From the NCBI RefSeq assembly GCF_023898315.1, contig NC_064616.1, forward strand, positions 292,419,205 through 292,483,204: a stretch of 64,000 nucleotides of DNA. The letters run 5' to 3'. Position numbers and translations under genes: made by a program. How positions within the stretch are numbered: the stretch's first letter is position 1; every line of letters starts with the position of its first letter. The notes under the pieces are model-generated. The model was not told where the DNA came from and did not search any database. It saw only the letters and a program-made list of their open reading frames with translations. This document shows positions 21,047 to 30,059 of the stretch, piece after piece. Origin of the DNA: Schistocerca nitens. Lineage: Eukaryota > Arthropoda > Insecta > Orthoptera > Acrididae.

Positions 21047-21094
21047 GTCTTCTGAAGAAGATAGATTTAAATCTATCGAAACCTAGGTAAAGAT
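21047..21094 (+). ncRNA. Hammerhead-ribozyme-like motif in the right arm
   Basis: The conserved core pieces occur in order and spacing. CTGAAGA (21052-21058) is followed, after one extra A, by a perfectly self-complementary stem II GATAGATTTAAATCTATC (21060-21077). Then come GAAA (21078-21081), a minimal palindromic stem III CCTAGG (21082-21087) and TA (21088-21089) as the expected cleavage site. GTCTT before the core (21047-21051) can pair with AAGAT after it (21090-21094) as stem I, with one G-U. Hammerhead motifs with very short stem III are known from the terminal repeats of Penelope-like elements. The one extra base before stem II is unusual. Activity is inference. Confidence 0.65.
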
Positions 21095-21135
21095 TACTTT
21101 ATCCTTTGCAACTGGTCGGCTGTTTTTTAATCTTA

Positions 21136-21149
21136 TTGTTTAGGTATTT
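21136..21149. repeat. Right target-site duplication of the Penelope-like element
   Basis: TTGTTTAGGTATTT, identical to 16516-16529 on the left side. Confidence 0.85.
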
Positions 21150-21749
21150 GTTGTCAGAACATAAACAGAAGGAAGCTAACATTCTCACAAATTAGAGCTC
21201 ATTACTGAACTGGAACATTTAGAATTCCTTTGTTAGTGGAAACAGGCACACAGAAACTGGAGAAAAGAGTAGGTGAAGGTTCTGGAGGAAAGGAAAATTA
21301 ATCCATCTACATACCAACAGTAGCAGAAAAGGGAAAATGTGTGGCAAGAGTCTAAAGGTCAATATGTTTTGTTGCTTTTTCTTTAAAATTAATTATTACA
21401 TTGTGAATGGTATTCTGTACCGCTCACCAGAGTAATGAAGTTTATGGAAATCCCAATGTTTCAGTCAATACTTATTTCCTTCAATAATTTCCTTATTTCT
21501 CCTCTTCCTCTTCTTGTCTCAGTACTGAAACTCATATGATGAAGTTGCTGAACTCATTAGCAACAGAGGTATTTATTGAAGCAGCTGTGGGCACCCTGTC
21601 CTTGTCAGCATTAAGTTTTGCTCTTAAAAGATTCTGCTTGTTGTATTTGTTATAGAGATTAATGAAATACACAATTGACTAGCTAACCATTAAACTGTTA
21701 AATCATAGTCTAGGTCATCTACTTAGCACAACTATATTTCTGCTTACTT
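21150..21749. other. Intron stretch with nothing recognised
   Basis: Sequence between the Penelope-like insertion and the mariner relic. No supported feature. Confidence 0.5.
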
Positions 21750-22723
21750 ACAATGGGGCACCTAAAAGAAACTGAACATTTTTAAGGCACACATTTTTAA
21801 TCCCCTTAGTAATCTCCACTTGCATTAATACACTTGTGTAATCTTTTATTCTATTTTTCAAAACATTATTTACATTCAACTTTTGTGATGAATTACATCA
21901 TCTCTGTTGTTTTTTTCGTCACCTCAGCAGCATTAGCAAAATGCTTTCCGTTCATGTCTCTTTTAACATGACAAGCTTTCTTGGAGTGAGGCAAACTTGA
22001 AGTCCTCCACTTACGTGATTGTTGCTTTGATTCAGGATCGTAAGCATAGCATCAAGTTTTGTCACCTGTGATAAGTTTTGAAAAAAAGTTCGGATCATTT
22101 TGGGACTCTTCTTTCAAAGTGCAGCATACTCCAATGCAACCTTGTTTTTGTTCAGCAGTCAGCAGTCATTGCACGAATTTGGCAGCCACCCTTTTCATTT
22201 CCAAATCTTCTGTCACAATTCACTGCACTGAGCTCAAAGTCACTCCCAACAGCTCCAGAATTTCCTCAGTGGTCTGCCATCGATCTGCGTTGATGATTGC
22301 ATGAATGTTTTCAACATTTTCATGTGTTAAAGCTGTGGAAGGGCAACCACAACAAGATTTTTCATCAGTTGACATTTCACCATTTTTGAAATGGGAAAAC
22401 CACTTGAACATTTGAGCTTTCCCCTTAGCATTGTCCTTATATGCCGTTTTTAACATTTCAAGGATTTCTGTTCCACTTTCTCTGAGCAGAATTTCACTGC
22501 TGCATGCTTGTCACAAAAATCAGCCATTACACGAACGACAATCATAGAAAACATTTGTCATTGTAAACTCCGCCAAAACTAGTCCTGGCCTTCTCCAGTG
22601 ATAGCACTAGGTTTACTGACTCTGGAATGTTTGCGCTATGTGCTCCTAGCAGCAAAATGTAGTACTACAAAAACTCTGTCCACCAAAAAATCAGTTTGTT
22701 TTCTTTTAGGTGTGAGCTAACAT
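21750..22723 (-). mobile_element. mariner-like DNA transposon relic
   Basis: The ends share CACCTAAAAGAAA (near 21759) and its complement TTTCTTTTAGGTG (near 22700-22712), with TA nearby on each side. The minus strand keeps the mariner N-terminal domain, QMFKWFSHFKNGEMS followed by the ENVENIHAIINADRW linker, at about 22220-22456. Farther on it keeps pieces with TAEQKQG and ITGDKT...YDPESKQQS at about 21950-22150. Mariner transposases have a D,D34D triad. The first Asp context (ITGDKT) is visible, but the C-terminal third is gone and several stops interrupt the frame. At about 970 bp it is shorter than a complete 1.3-kb mariner. Confidence 0.85.
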
Positions 22724-22990
22724 AGATAATTGTATTAATTCTATCAGTTATCTAGTTGTTGCCATTTGTAATTACTATACACAGTTACCCAAATTTGTTT
22801 TTTACCAGACAGCTAGAAACTTGAAAGAATATGTGCTGTTTTACAATGGCACCGATCTTTGATATGGTATTACATAATTTCATGTCATACATAAGATTAT
22901 ACTGTATCTTTGATGAATACAAAATGTATGCATCCTATTATTTTCATTTCTCAATGTGTGAAATATTTTGATATCTAATTTCTGTTTCAG

Positions 22991-23172
22991 AAATTTTAAC
23001 GTACTTGGCCCAGACATATCCATTGGAATCTCTATGCCAAATGTTACCTGCTGGAACAGAGTATCAGTATGCTAGTTTTATCCACATGGGCCAACAAGTA
23101 ACACATGCCAATCACATCAGATCACTTATAATGATTACTGGCCGACAGCTGTTAGGAACTCTGAAGTTATGA
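22991..23172 (+). CDS. Host terminal coding exon (C-terminus of the unrecognised protein)
   Basis: Begins after a strong acceptor (CTAATTTCTGTTTCAG) and, joined in phase to 5020, reads EILTYLAQTYPLESL then ...TEYQYASFIHMG... and ends ...GRQLLGTLKL with TGA at 23170-23172. This part codes 60 residues; with the previous exon the visible C-terminus is 98 residues. It looks helical and globular, with no membrane segment or obvious motif. I cannot name the protein. The phase match across an 18-kb intron, clean splice sites and the TE-free sequence downstream support a real terminal exon. Confidence 0.78.
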
Positions 23173-24120
23173 ACTTTTATGTACCTTCCAGCATTTTCTT
23201 TCCCACTATTGTATTTATTATTTAAGTTTGCAATATGATATTTACATTTCAGGTATTTAACTGAAAATACCGTCTAGTGGCAGGGCTAGTGCATTATAAG
23301 GCTGTGAAATTATGCCTGTATTAGTTGTAAAACAGTGTATGAATAAGTTTATAAACAGTTTACAATCATTATAGCAATTGTGGCATCATATTGGACTGCC
23401 ACATCTATACAACATAATATATAAGCCAAGGACCTTCCACCATTGTGTTCCTTTTTTATTCTATTGACTGCAAGATTTTGCACCACTATTAGTATTTTAA
23501 AAGCAACATATCACTTTTTGGTATTTCTTAAAAATTTTACAGTACTCAAAAGTTATTACATGTATGGTAAATGAACTGTAACTGGTAGAATTATATTTTA
23601 TAAAGAAGCCCACTGTGAGCTCAGACATAGCAGGAGCTATTCTTGATCACTTGATAACATAAAGCCATTTTCAAATCCAAAGAGCTTTTTAAGCAGTATG
23701 TAGAGTGCAGCAATCACAGAAAATGCCTTTGTGGACATGAGCTACAGTTTGCTATTATTATTATTATTATTGTTAAGTTTCTTGCCTTAGAAAAAAATGG
23801 AGGATGCCTGTGAAATAATTTACAGATGTCTAAAACAAAGTAGTGAGTGATACTTTTTCTGTTGTTAAATTAGGTGATGAGAAATGTGGTAGTTAGTGTT
23901 ATAAATATGTACGATGATTACTGAGCATCATGTGCTCTGATGGGTGGTGAAAGTGAATATAAAACACACTGAATTCATCGTCATATTATACCATCCACAT
24001 CTGAACTAGACAGCAAAAGACTTCCGTAGAAAATAGTTGCACAATGCACAATTGTTGTCAGTGAATAACTTCTGAGCTATAAAAAAACAGTAATAAATTG
24101 GACAATACTGGAAAGTAGCT

Positions 24121-24162
<42 letters not shown>
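24121..24162. repeat. (TGTC)n(TC)n microsatellite
   Basis: Five TGTC units followed by about eleven TC units within the presumed 3' UTR. Confidence 0.95.
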
Positions 24163-26470
24163 GATATTGATTATGTTAACACTTATCTAATAAATTCCAG
24201 CAATGAAACATGAACACCATTATGTTTCCCTCATTCCCAGTAAATCATGCACTTGGGTTGTTTGGGCATTGAAGTATATCTTGAGTGTTGATTTTAGACC
24301 AATGTGAGAGGTACATAACTGTGTACCATTTAAAGTAGCTTGGAATCAGCACCCAAAATATGTTTCAGTGTAGTCAGACTGACAAGATAGATTTAATGAT
24401 TTACTGGAAATTAGTGAAACATAAGGCTGCTGAAGTTTCGTCTACTCTATCTAACTTACTGCTATCTGTTAAAATGTTCTGGACATTTAAAGACTACAGT
24501 GGGTATAATTTTTAATATGATGCTACTTAAATATGCAGTACATTTGTTTGCATCTGAGGTTTCCCTTTTGAATAACTTGTCACTTTAGTTGGCACCTAAA
24601 GTTGTGTGCCCTCATAGTCACTTGTATTATTGGACTTTAAGATGTTCCTAAATCATAGCTACTCATTGAAAAAATAAAGTCATCATAATTAAAAAAAAAA
24701 AATTGGCCCTTTCTTCCTTTGTCACACGATTTCAATTCTTATCTATTTTTTTCAGTTACCAGAAACTGTAATCTGTGTTCTGTGTTGGGAGGGACTGTTG
24801 AAACTAAACTTTCCATAAACTAAACTTTCATGGAAAATTAAAATTGTAATCTGAATTAGTAAATTAAACCAGGTTGCTAACATCCGCTTGCAATAAGCCC
24901 AACTGAATCAATAAACTAATGACATTACCACTTACCAAAAAACCATCAGTGCCAGAAGTCTTGCACACAAGTGAACTTAAAGGCTAATTTTTATATCTGC
25001 TTCCAGTACATGTGTCTTTGCACTGCAATGCTTCATGAAGAGTGCCATAGCTGATGTTCTGTTTTATAATAGTTGATGGCTGGTTTCCCAGTGATGATGT
25101 CTTCTTTTATTATTTTTTGCATTTTCTTTCATTGGATGATGTTGCTTCTAAAAGTGTTTTAAGCAGTTATTATTAACTGAATTGGAAGAGTGGGATAGTG
25201 GTGCTCATTGTGGTTAATTATGTTTGGAAAACCCAAAGAATATTTAAGATGAACTTTAAAGAAATGGGGAAGCTGTTAAAAACATATTATAGCTGAAATG
25301 TACAGAAAAAGTTGTGTATGATGATTCTTCTCCTTCCTGTTTTTGTTTGAGTATGTGACAGCCTCTGCAGAGTACCTGTTTTGAATGCTGCACTGTTTGC
25401 ACAAATTAACTGAAAGATGGTCTTAAGAATCTATTGTGAAGATTGGTACTGTTTCTCAGAATTAGAATTTAAAATGATGAGAAAAAATGGAATGAACTTG
25501 CCCATTACTTCTAGAGCAATATTCCATTGAAATATGCATCTCAAAAACAAAAATAATTTTTAATGTTGAAGGTTTTGATGTTGGTGTATTGTAGATTCAT
25601 AAAAATTATGAGAAAATTCATACTTTTGCAGTTTGTGAGCTTCTCTCCACTGCTAAATTTAAAGGAAAAAAAGCATCTTTTGGAGATGAGATACACGTTG
25701 GTACATTAACTGGAATTAACTGAACATACAGTGATAACAACAGAAATCCTTAGCACAGAAAGCTTTTGTTTACATTTTGTGCGGCCTCATACTTTTTGTA
25801 GTTACGGGTATATCAGTAACAGTTCTATATAAATGAATTACGACTGGTAAGCAGTGATCTTAAATGCAGGTTGTAATTACAGAGCAAAGTCTTCCCGCTG
25901 GCTAAGAAGGAAATTAAGTTTTTGACATCATAACAGTGAATTGCACCTCTTTATAACCTGAGAGTATTTTTGCTGTGATGTGACTGCATAGTAAACTTTC
26001 CTAAGTTTTATGGAAATGATGTATGATGAATGTCTGCTGTTTTCCATGATATGCCAGTAGTTAGTTAATGTATTCAGTAACAGTTCTCTTTAACTGTTAA
26101 AAGCCTTTCAGTCTAGTGCCTTTACAAGAGTTTTAACTATACTGTACAAAATATTTCTGTTCATTGCACTTCAGATTCTGGCTTTTATTTATGATGTAAA
26201 GTCTGTAGTAATATACATGTGTTTCATTTGAGGTTGTTAATTTAGTTATTTACAAGGGCTAAAGTTTGAAATAAGGAAACTATGTCAATAATTTGGGTTC
26301 AGACCATAAATGAGAAAAGTTATAATTTTGTTATAGTTTGTTTTTGTGCACCAACTCTGCAGTATGTAGAACTGTGTTAGTTTACTGTAAATTATATCAC
26401 TGTACATCTTGTACTGTGCATATCTCATGTTATAGTATTTGTTTCATTTGTGTACTAGTCTTCCACGTTA

Positions 26471-26476
26471 AATAAA
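26471..26476 (+). terminator. Candidate polyadenylation signal
   Basis: AATAAA in an AT-rich context at the end of the element-free stretch after the host stop codon, with a GT-rich segment (TTTTGGTGTGTGACAG) about 70 bp downstream. An alternative proximal signal lies near 24674. Confidence 0.4.
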
Positions 26477-26490
26477 ATAATTTATTAATA

Positions 26491-26902
26491 TAGGTTATAT
26501 TGATTCCAACTCCTTAAACCTCACTTTCATTTGCATATTATTTTGGTGTGTGACAGTGCTCTCTACATCTGCATTTAAAGACATATTTTTCAAAGGTGTG
26601 TCATGTGTCTGATTCCTCAAACATCCATAACACAGTTTTGTGTTTAATATTCGCTGTTGCCAAAATATATTATAGATTTTTTATGGCTAATGTAGCTCCA
26701 TTTGTATTTTTATTTATAATAATTATGAGAGTTGCTCTGTAGCTCCACAAGCAAAAAGTAATCAATAACCTATAGATTCAGAATTTAGTGTGACTTTGAT
26801 CTCTAGAAGTATGTTTTGCATGTGAAAATTACTGGTTACATCATGATTCTACTAACATTGTACCATACTTCTTCAGTAACTGTCTTTATGAGCTGATTCT
26901 CA
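26491..26902. other. No recognised feature
   Basis: AT-rich intergenic sequence between the candidate poly(A) site and the first long-TIR MITE. Confidence 0.5.
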
Positions 26903-27882
26903 CAACGGAAACTTCCCATCGCAACCCCCTCAGATTTAGTAGTAAAATGGCCCAGTGGATATTCCTTCAAAAACTGAACACATATCAAGCATGGAAACAG
27001 GAAGAAAGTGTACTGACATGTGAAAAAATAAGCAAAATAGAAATGGTGAATGGCCCAAGTGAGTTCCAAGAAGCGGGGAGTCATGGTTGCGTGATCACAG
27101 TGTTGGACTGCAAAGCTGGAGATCTGTGTTTTAATCTCTCCTCATACCCATTTTTTGCCCCATAAATTTATGAATTGTCTGTCTGGTCATTGACGTGTCT
27201 GTTCTCTTCTGTGATCTTGGAAACTGTCATGCTATACATAGGTCACAGAATATGAGTCATGTGGTAAGAATACATGATCGTCGCAAGTAAATGTGATGAA
27301 TAGTGAGAGCAGGCAGATGCTGCATGGACCTCTCGCAGAAATGAAATAAACAGGTGTGAACTATGTTACAACAAAGGAGTTCAAGAGTTAAAATTTCTGA
27401 AACGAAACGCAAGAGTCACAACTTGGGACCTGCATAGAACAAAGAGGAGGTACGTACGTCTGAGGGTCCCTGCCTTACACCTCGCTGTTGCAAATGGATG
27501 TTACACCATGACACTGACAGAAATTTGAATTCACCAAACAGGCACATCAATGACTGGACAGACAGTTCATAATTTTGTGGAAAAGAAAAGAAAAAAAAGA
27601 AGAGAGAGGAAAAAAGGGGGAGGCAGAGAGAGACTTTATCACAGATCTCCCCCTTCGCAGTACATCATGACCACATAACCATGACATCATTGTTAGTCAA
27701 ATGCACTTGATGTTGCACATCTTGAGCTTGGACCATTAGCTGTTTCTATTTTGCTTCTTTTTTCACATTTCAGGATACCTTCTTCCTCTTTTTATGCTTG
27801 ATCTGTGTTCCGTTCTTGATGGGCTTTCCACTGGACAATGTCACCACTAATCTGAGGGGGTTGTGATGGGGAGTTTCCCTTG
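26903..27882. mobile_element. Long-TIR MITE, copy A (PIF/Harbinger-like)
   Basis: About 980 bp with inverted ends of over 150 bp. CAACGGAAACTTCCCATCGC at 26903 mirrors the complement of CCATCACAACCCCCTCAGAT-type sequence ending CCCTTG at 27882. The flanks are TCA and TTA, consistent with a 3-bp TTA duplication with one change. Each arm holds a tRNA-like stretch (GTGTTGGACTGCAAAGCTGG near 27100). There is no transposase. The 3-bp target duplication and CAAGGG ends fit PIF/Harbinger-type non-autonomous elements, which is inference. Confidence 0.75.
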
Positions 27883-27970
27883 TTAGGTCAATTCAAATGG
27901 TCAATGTACCTGCCTTTGCTTTTTTATTTTTTTTGAGAAGTTATTACTTTGCGTCTTTGATGATAGGGTT
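27883..27970. repeat. Inverted repeat X, left copy
   Basis: TTAGGTCAATTCAAATGGTC and the following A/T-rich sequence are the reverse complement of 29040-29128. Both lie directly beside a long-TIR MITE, so unit X plus MITE end occurs twice in opposite orientation, enclosing about 1.07 kb. Confidence 0.75.
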
Positions 27971-27974
27971 TGAA

Positions 27975-28690
27975 ATTGAAGTTCACCCTGCAGTTTTCAG
28001 TTCAAGGAGTTCCTTTCATGTTGTTTTGATGTTAACATGGTTCACAAGTGTTAAATTCAATTCTGCAGTTACATTTGCAGCCGCCATCCTCTTATTTTTT
28101 GCCACAATCCTCTTTGATCAGTGTCTGTCATGATCAGTCAAAACATACTTTTGACCATGTTGTAACTTAGTCTATGATGTTTTTGTTTTCTCTGCATGTA
28201 GTATAAATATTCAGAATGGTGCCTCTTGAAACACCTAACACTTTGGCTACTTGGGTTATGTAAGCACTCGTCATATGAACACCGACAATTTACCCATATT
28301 TGAGTCCACTTAGTGCTGACATAGTGCGCTCATGATTACCTCGAACACTATTCTGACCACGACTGACACTTGTAACATATTGAGAACATTGAACAGCTGC
28401 CATTCATGGTCAACTGGCTGACTGCCTTGGACAGGCTGAATATTTTTATGATAAGGGTGGTATATAAAGATTGGCATAATAATAGTTTGTAATCTTGATA
28501 ATTACATTTAGCTGTCATGTTCAAAATTTTGCTAATTTATGCAGGCTTAATTCACTAATGAAGATTGTGATCTGGTTCAGAAAAATTGTGGCAACAAAAG
28601 TATGTCAGATCCTAGAATCTAACAAGCATAATGGCTAAAATGGCAAAAGTAATTTTAGGTGTGACCAATCTATACTACTGTACTATATAA
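27975..28690 (-). mobile_element. Tc1-like transposon, partial (inverted relative to the copy at 32759-35028)
   Basis: Read on the minus strand, this is the 5' half of a Tc1-like element. Its non-coding leader carries CTTTATATACCACCCTTATC (about 28450-28470). It is followed by remnants of the helix-turn-helix region, including a VAKVLGVSRGTI-type segment near 28200-28260. It matches 32759-34390 in inverted orientation and contains the empty site of the MITE inserted there. The 3' half with the catalytic domain is absent. Confidence 0.7.
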
Positions 28691-28847
28691 AGACAACTTG
28701 TTTGACGTTGTTACTAAATTCTTGAAAATTTTGTGGATTTACTTCAATTTTTTACACCACACACTAATGACCATCCAGATGAACACAGGCTATAAATTTT
28801 AAATATGTATATTACATAAATATACTGCATATTTAATATATAAATGG

Positions 28848-28940
28848 GAAACATTGTTACCATATATATTTAAAAAATTAGCTTTTCTTCAGGTGTGGAA
28901 TGGCTAGCAATGCACTTATTTCTGGGTTCTTACTTCATGT
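28848..28940. repeat. Inverted repeat Y, left copy
   Basis: AACATTGTTACC through GCACTTATTTCTGGGTTCTT matches 31932-32030 in reverse complement with a few differences. Together with the Tc1 halves it suggests a larger old inverted duplication. Confidence 0.75.
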
Positions 28941-29039
28941 ATGTATTGCCTGTTGTCCTACCACTTAGCAAAACGAGAATGGCTCCATCTAAGCTACTTA
29001 TTTGGTTTTCATTGGCCCACATAGTACCACATAGGTAAT

Positions 29040-29128
29040 AATTTCCTGAAAATAAATAAATAAAATAAAATAAAATAAAATAAAAGAAAAAGCAGAGGCA
29101 GGTACATTAACCATTTGAATTGACCTAA
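29040..29128. repeat. Inverted repeat X, right copy
   Basis: Contains an (AAAAT)n-like stretch (about 29050-29085), then GCAGAGGCAGGTACATTAAC and ATTTGAATTGACC, the reverse complement of 27883-27970, directly before MITE copy B. Confidence 0.75.
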
Positions 29129-29801
29129 CAAGGGAAACACCCCATCACAACCCCCTCTGATTCAGTGGTAACACGGTCCAGTGGAAAGCCCGTCAAAAAC
29201 TGAAGACAGGTCAAGCATAAAAAGAGAATGAAGGTGCACTGAACTGTAAAAAAAGAAGCAAAATAGAAACAGTGAATGCTCCAAGCGTAAGGTGTGCAAC
29301 ATTGAGTGAGTTGCAAGAACCACAGCATCATGGTTGCATGGTAACAGTGTTGGACAGCAAAGCTCGAGATCCGTAATCAAATCTCCTTCATGCCCATTTC
29401 TCCCCCCCCCCCCCCCCCCTCATAAATTTATGAACTCTCCAACTGGTCATTGACATGTCTGTTCTCCTTCTGTGGTCTTGGCAACTGTCATGCTATATGT
29501 TGGTCACAGAATATGAGTCACGTGGTAAGAATCTACTATTGTCGCTACATGTGGTACTTGTGTAGAGGTAAGGGAGGTATATATGTCTGAGGGTCCCTCC
29601 GTTACACCTCGCTGTTGCAAATGGATGTTACACCATACCATGACACAGACACAAATTTGAATTCAGCGAACAGACACATCAATGACAAGTTGGACAGTTC
29701 ATAATTTTGTGGGAAAAAAAAAAAAAAAGGGCGGGAGGGAGATGTGAGCATGGATATCCAGCTTTGCAGTCCAACACTGTGACCAAGCAGCCATGACACC
29801 C
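29129..29801. mobile_element. Long-TIR MITE, copy B, truncated
   Basis: Starts CAAGGGAAACACCCCATCAC after TAA (29126-29128), like copies A and C, and contains the tRNA-like stretch (GTGTTGGACAGCAAAGC near 29348) and its inverted partner near 29770. The expected terminal CCCTTG right end is not found, so the right arm appears cut near 29800. A C-run lies at 29401-29419 and an A-run at about 29714-29727. Confidence 0.7.
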
Positions 29802-30057
29802 GACCTACCCATAAATAAGTTCAGTATCAAAGTATTATATGTCATCTGAGCTGTTTACCCATGATCTAAAATAAAGCATTGTCAAAAACTAAAATAATGG
29901 AAAACTCCCATGTCTGAGTTAAATCTGGGTGTCAATATTAAAGTAGACTGCCAAACCAATACCACACAATAGGTATTGGGTAAATTGCAAACAGAAACCA
30001 ATAGAAGACATTGTTATTAAATACTACAAAGTAAGTTATGTTAATACCAATTTGAAA
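29802..30057. other. No recognised feature
   Basis: Short spacer between MITE copy B and the IS630/Tc1-type element; no supported feature. Confidence 0.5.
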
Positions 30058-30059
30058 TA

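Larger units (their letters stand above)
16530..21135 (-). mobile_element. Penelope-like retroelement with inverted partial copy (composite insertion)
   Basis: A full-length minus-strand copy (RT then GIY-YIG endonuclease then 3' region, ending at 16530) is joined head-to-head at about 19949 to a + strand, 5'-truncated copy of its own 3' part (19949-21137). The whole is flanked by TTGTTTAGGTATTT on both sides (16516-16529 and 21136-21149), a perfect 14-bp duplication, so the two parts arrived as one insertion. Penelope-like elements are known for such terminal repeats (pLTRs), which may be direct or inverted. The left end has 42 bp beyond the inverted repeat that the right lacks, resembling the short terminal tail described for some Penelope elements. 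By eye the inverted arms differ at roughly one position in a hundred, so the insertion is young. It sits antisense in a host intron. Confidence 0.9.
19949..21137 (+). repeat. Right arm of inverted terminal repeat (pLTR-like)
   Basis: Reverse-complement partner of 16572-17760, beginning inside the endonuclease frame at TATTAGGTAAAAAAGG. The shared arm is about 1.19 kb. Differences visible by eye are few single-base changes, for example one that changes a Ser codon to Gly in the endonuclease fragment and one in stem II of the hammerhead-like motif. Confidence 0.9.
5021..22990 (+). other. Large host intron (about 18 kb) filled with nested elements
   Basis: The donor at 5021 (GTAAGACT) and the acceptor ending at 22990 (TTTCTGTTTCAG) fit each other in phase and bracket an intron of 17,970 bp. 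It contains the gypsy fossil with its nested insertions, the fold-back element, the Penelope-like element and a mariner relic, all listed separately. The two largest coding elements (gypsy and Penelope-like) lie antisense to the host gene. Confidence 0.7.
23173..26490 (+). other. Probable 3' UTR of the host gene
   Basis: About 3.3 kb after the stop codon without any recognisable mobile element, in contrast to everything around it. It is AT-rich and contains a CT microsatellite at 24121-24162. A first possible poly(A) site is AATAAAG near 24674, followed by an A-run. The better distal candidate is AATAAA at 26471-26476. Length and boundaries are inference. Confidence 0.5.

Noticed and set aside
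26836-29380. Membrane-protein-like frames in MITE copies A and B
   Set aside because: Frames arise from the pyrimidine-rich long inverted repeats and recur in each copy; no coding conservation seen.
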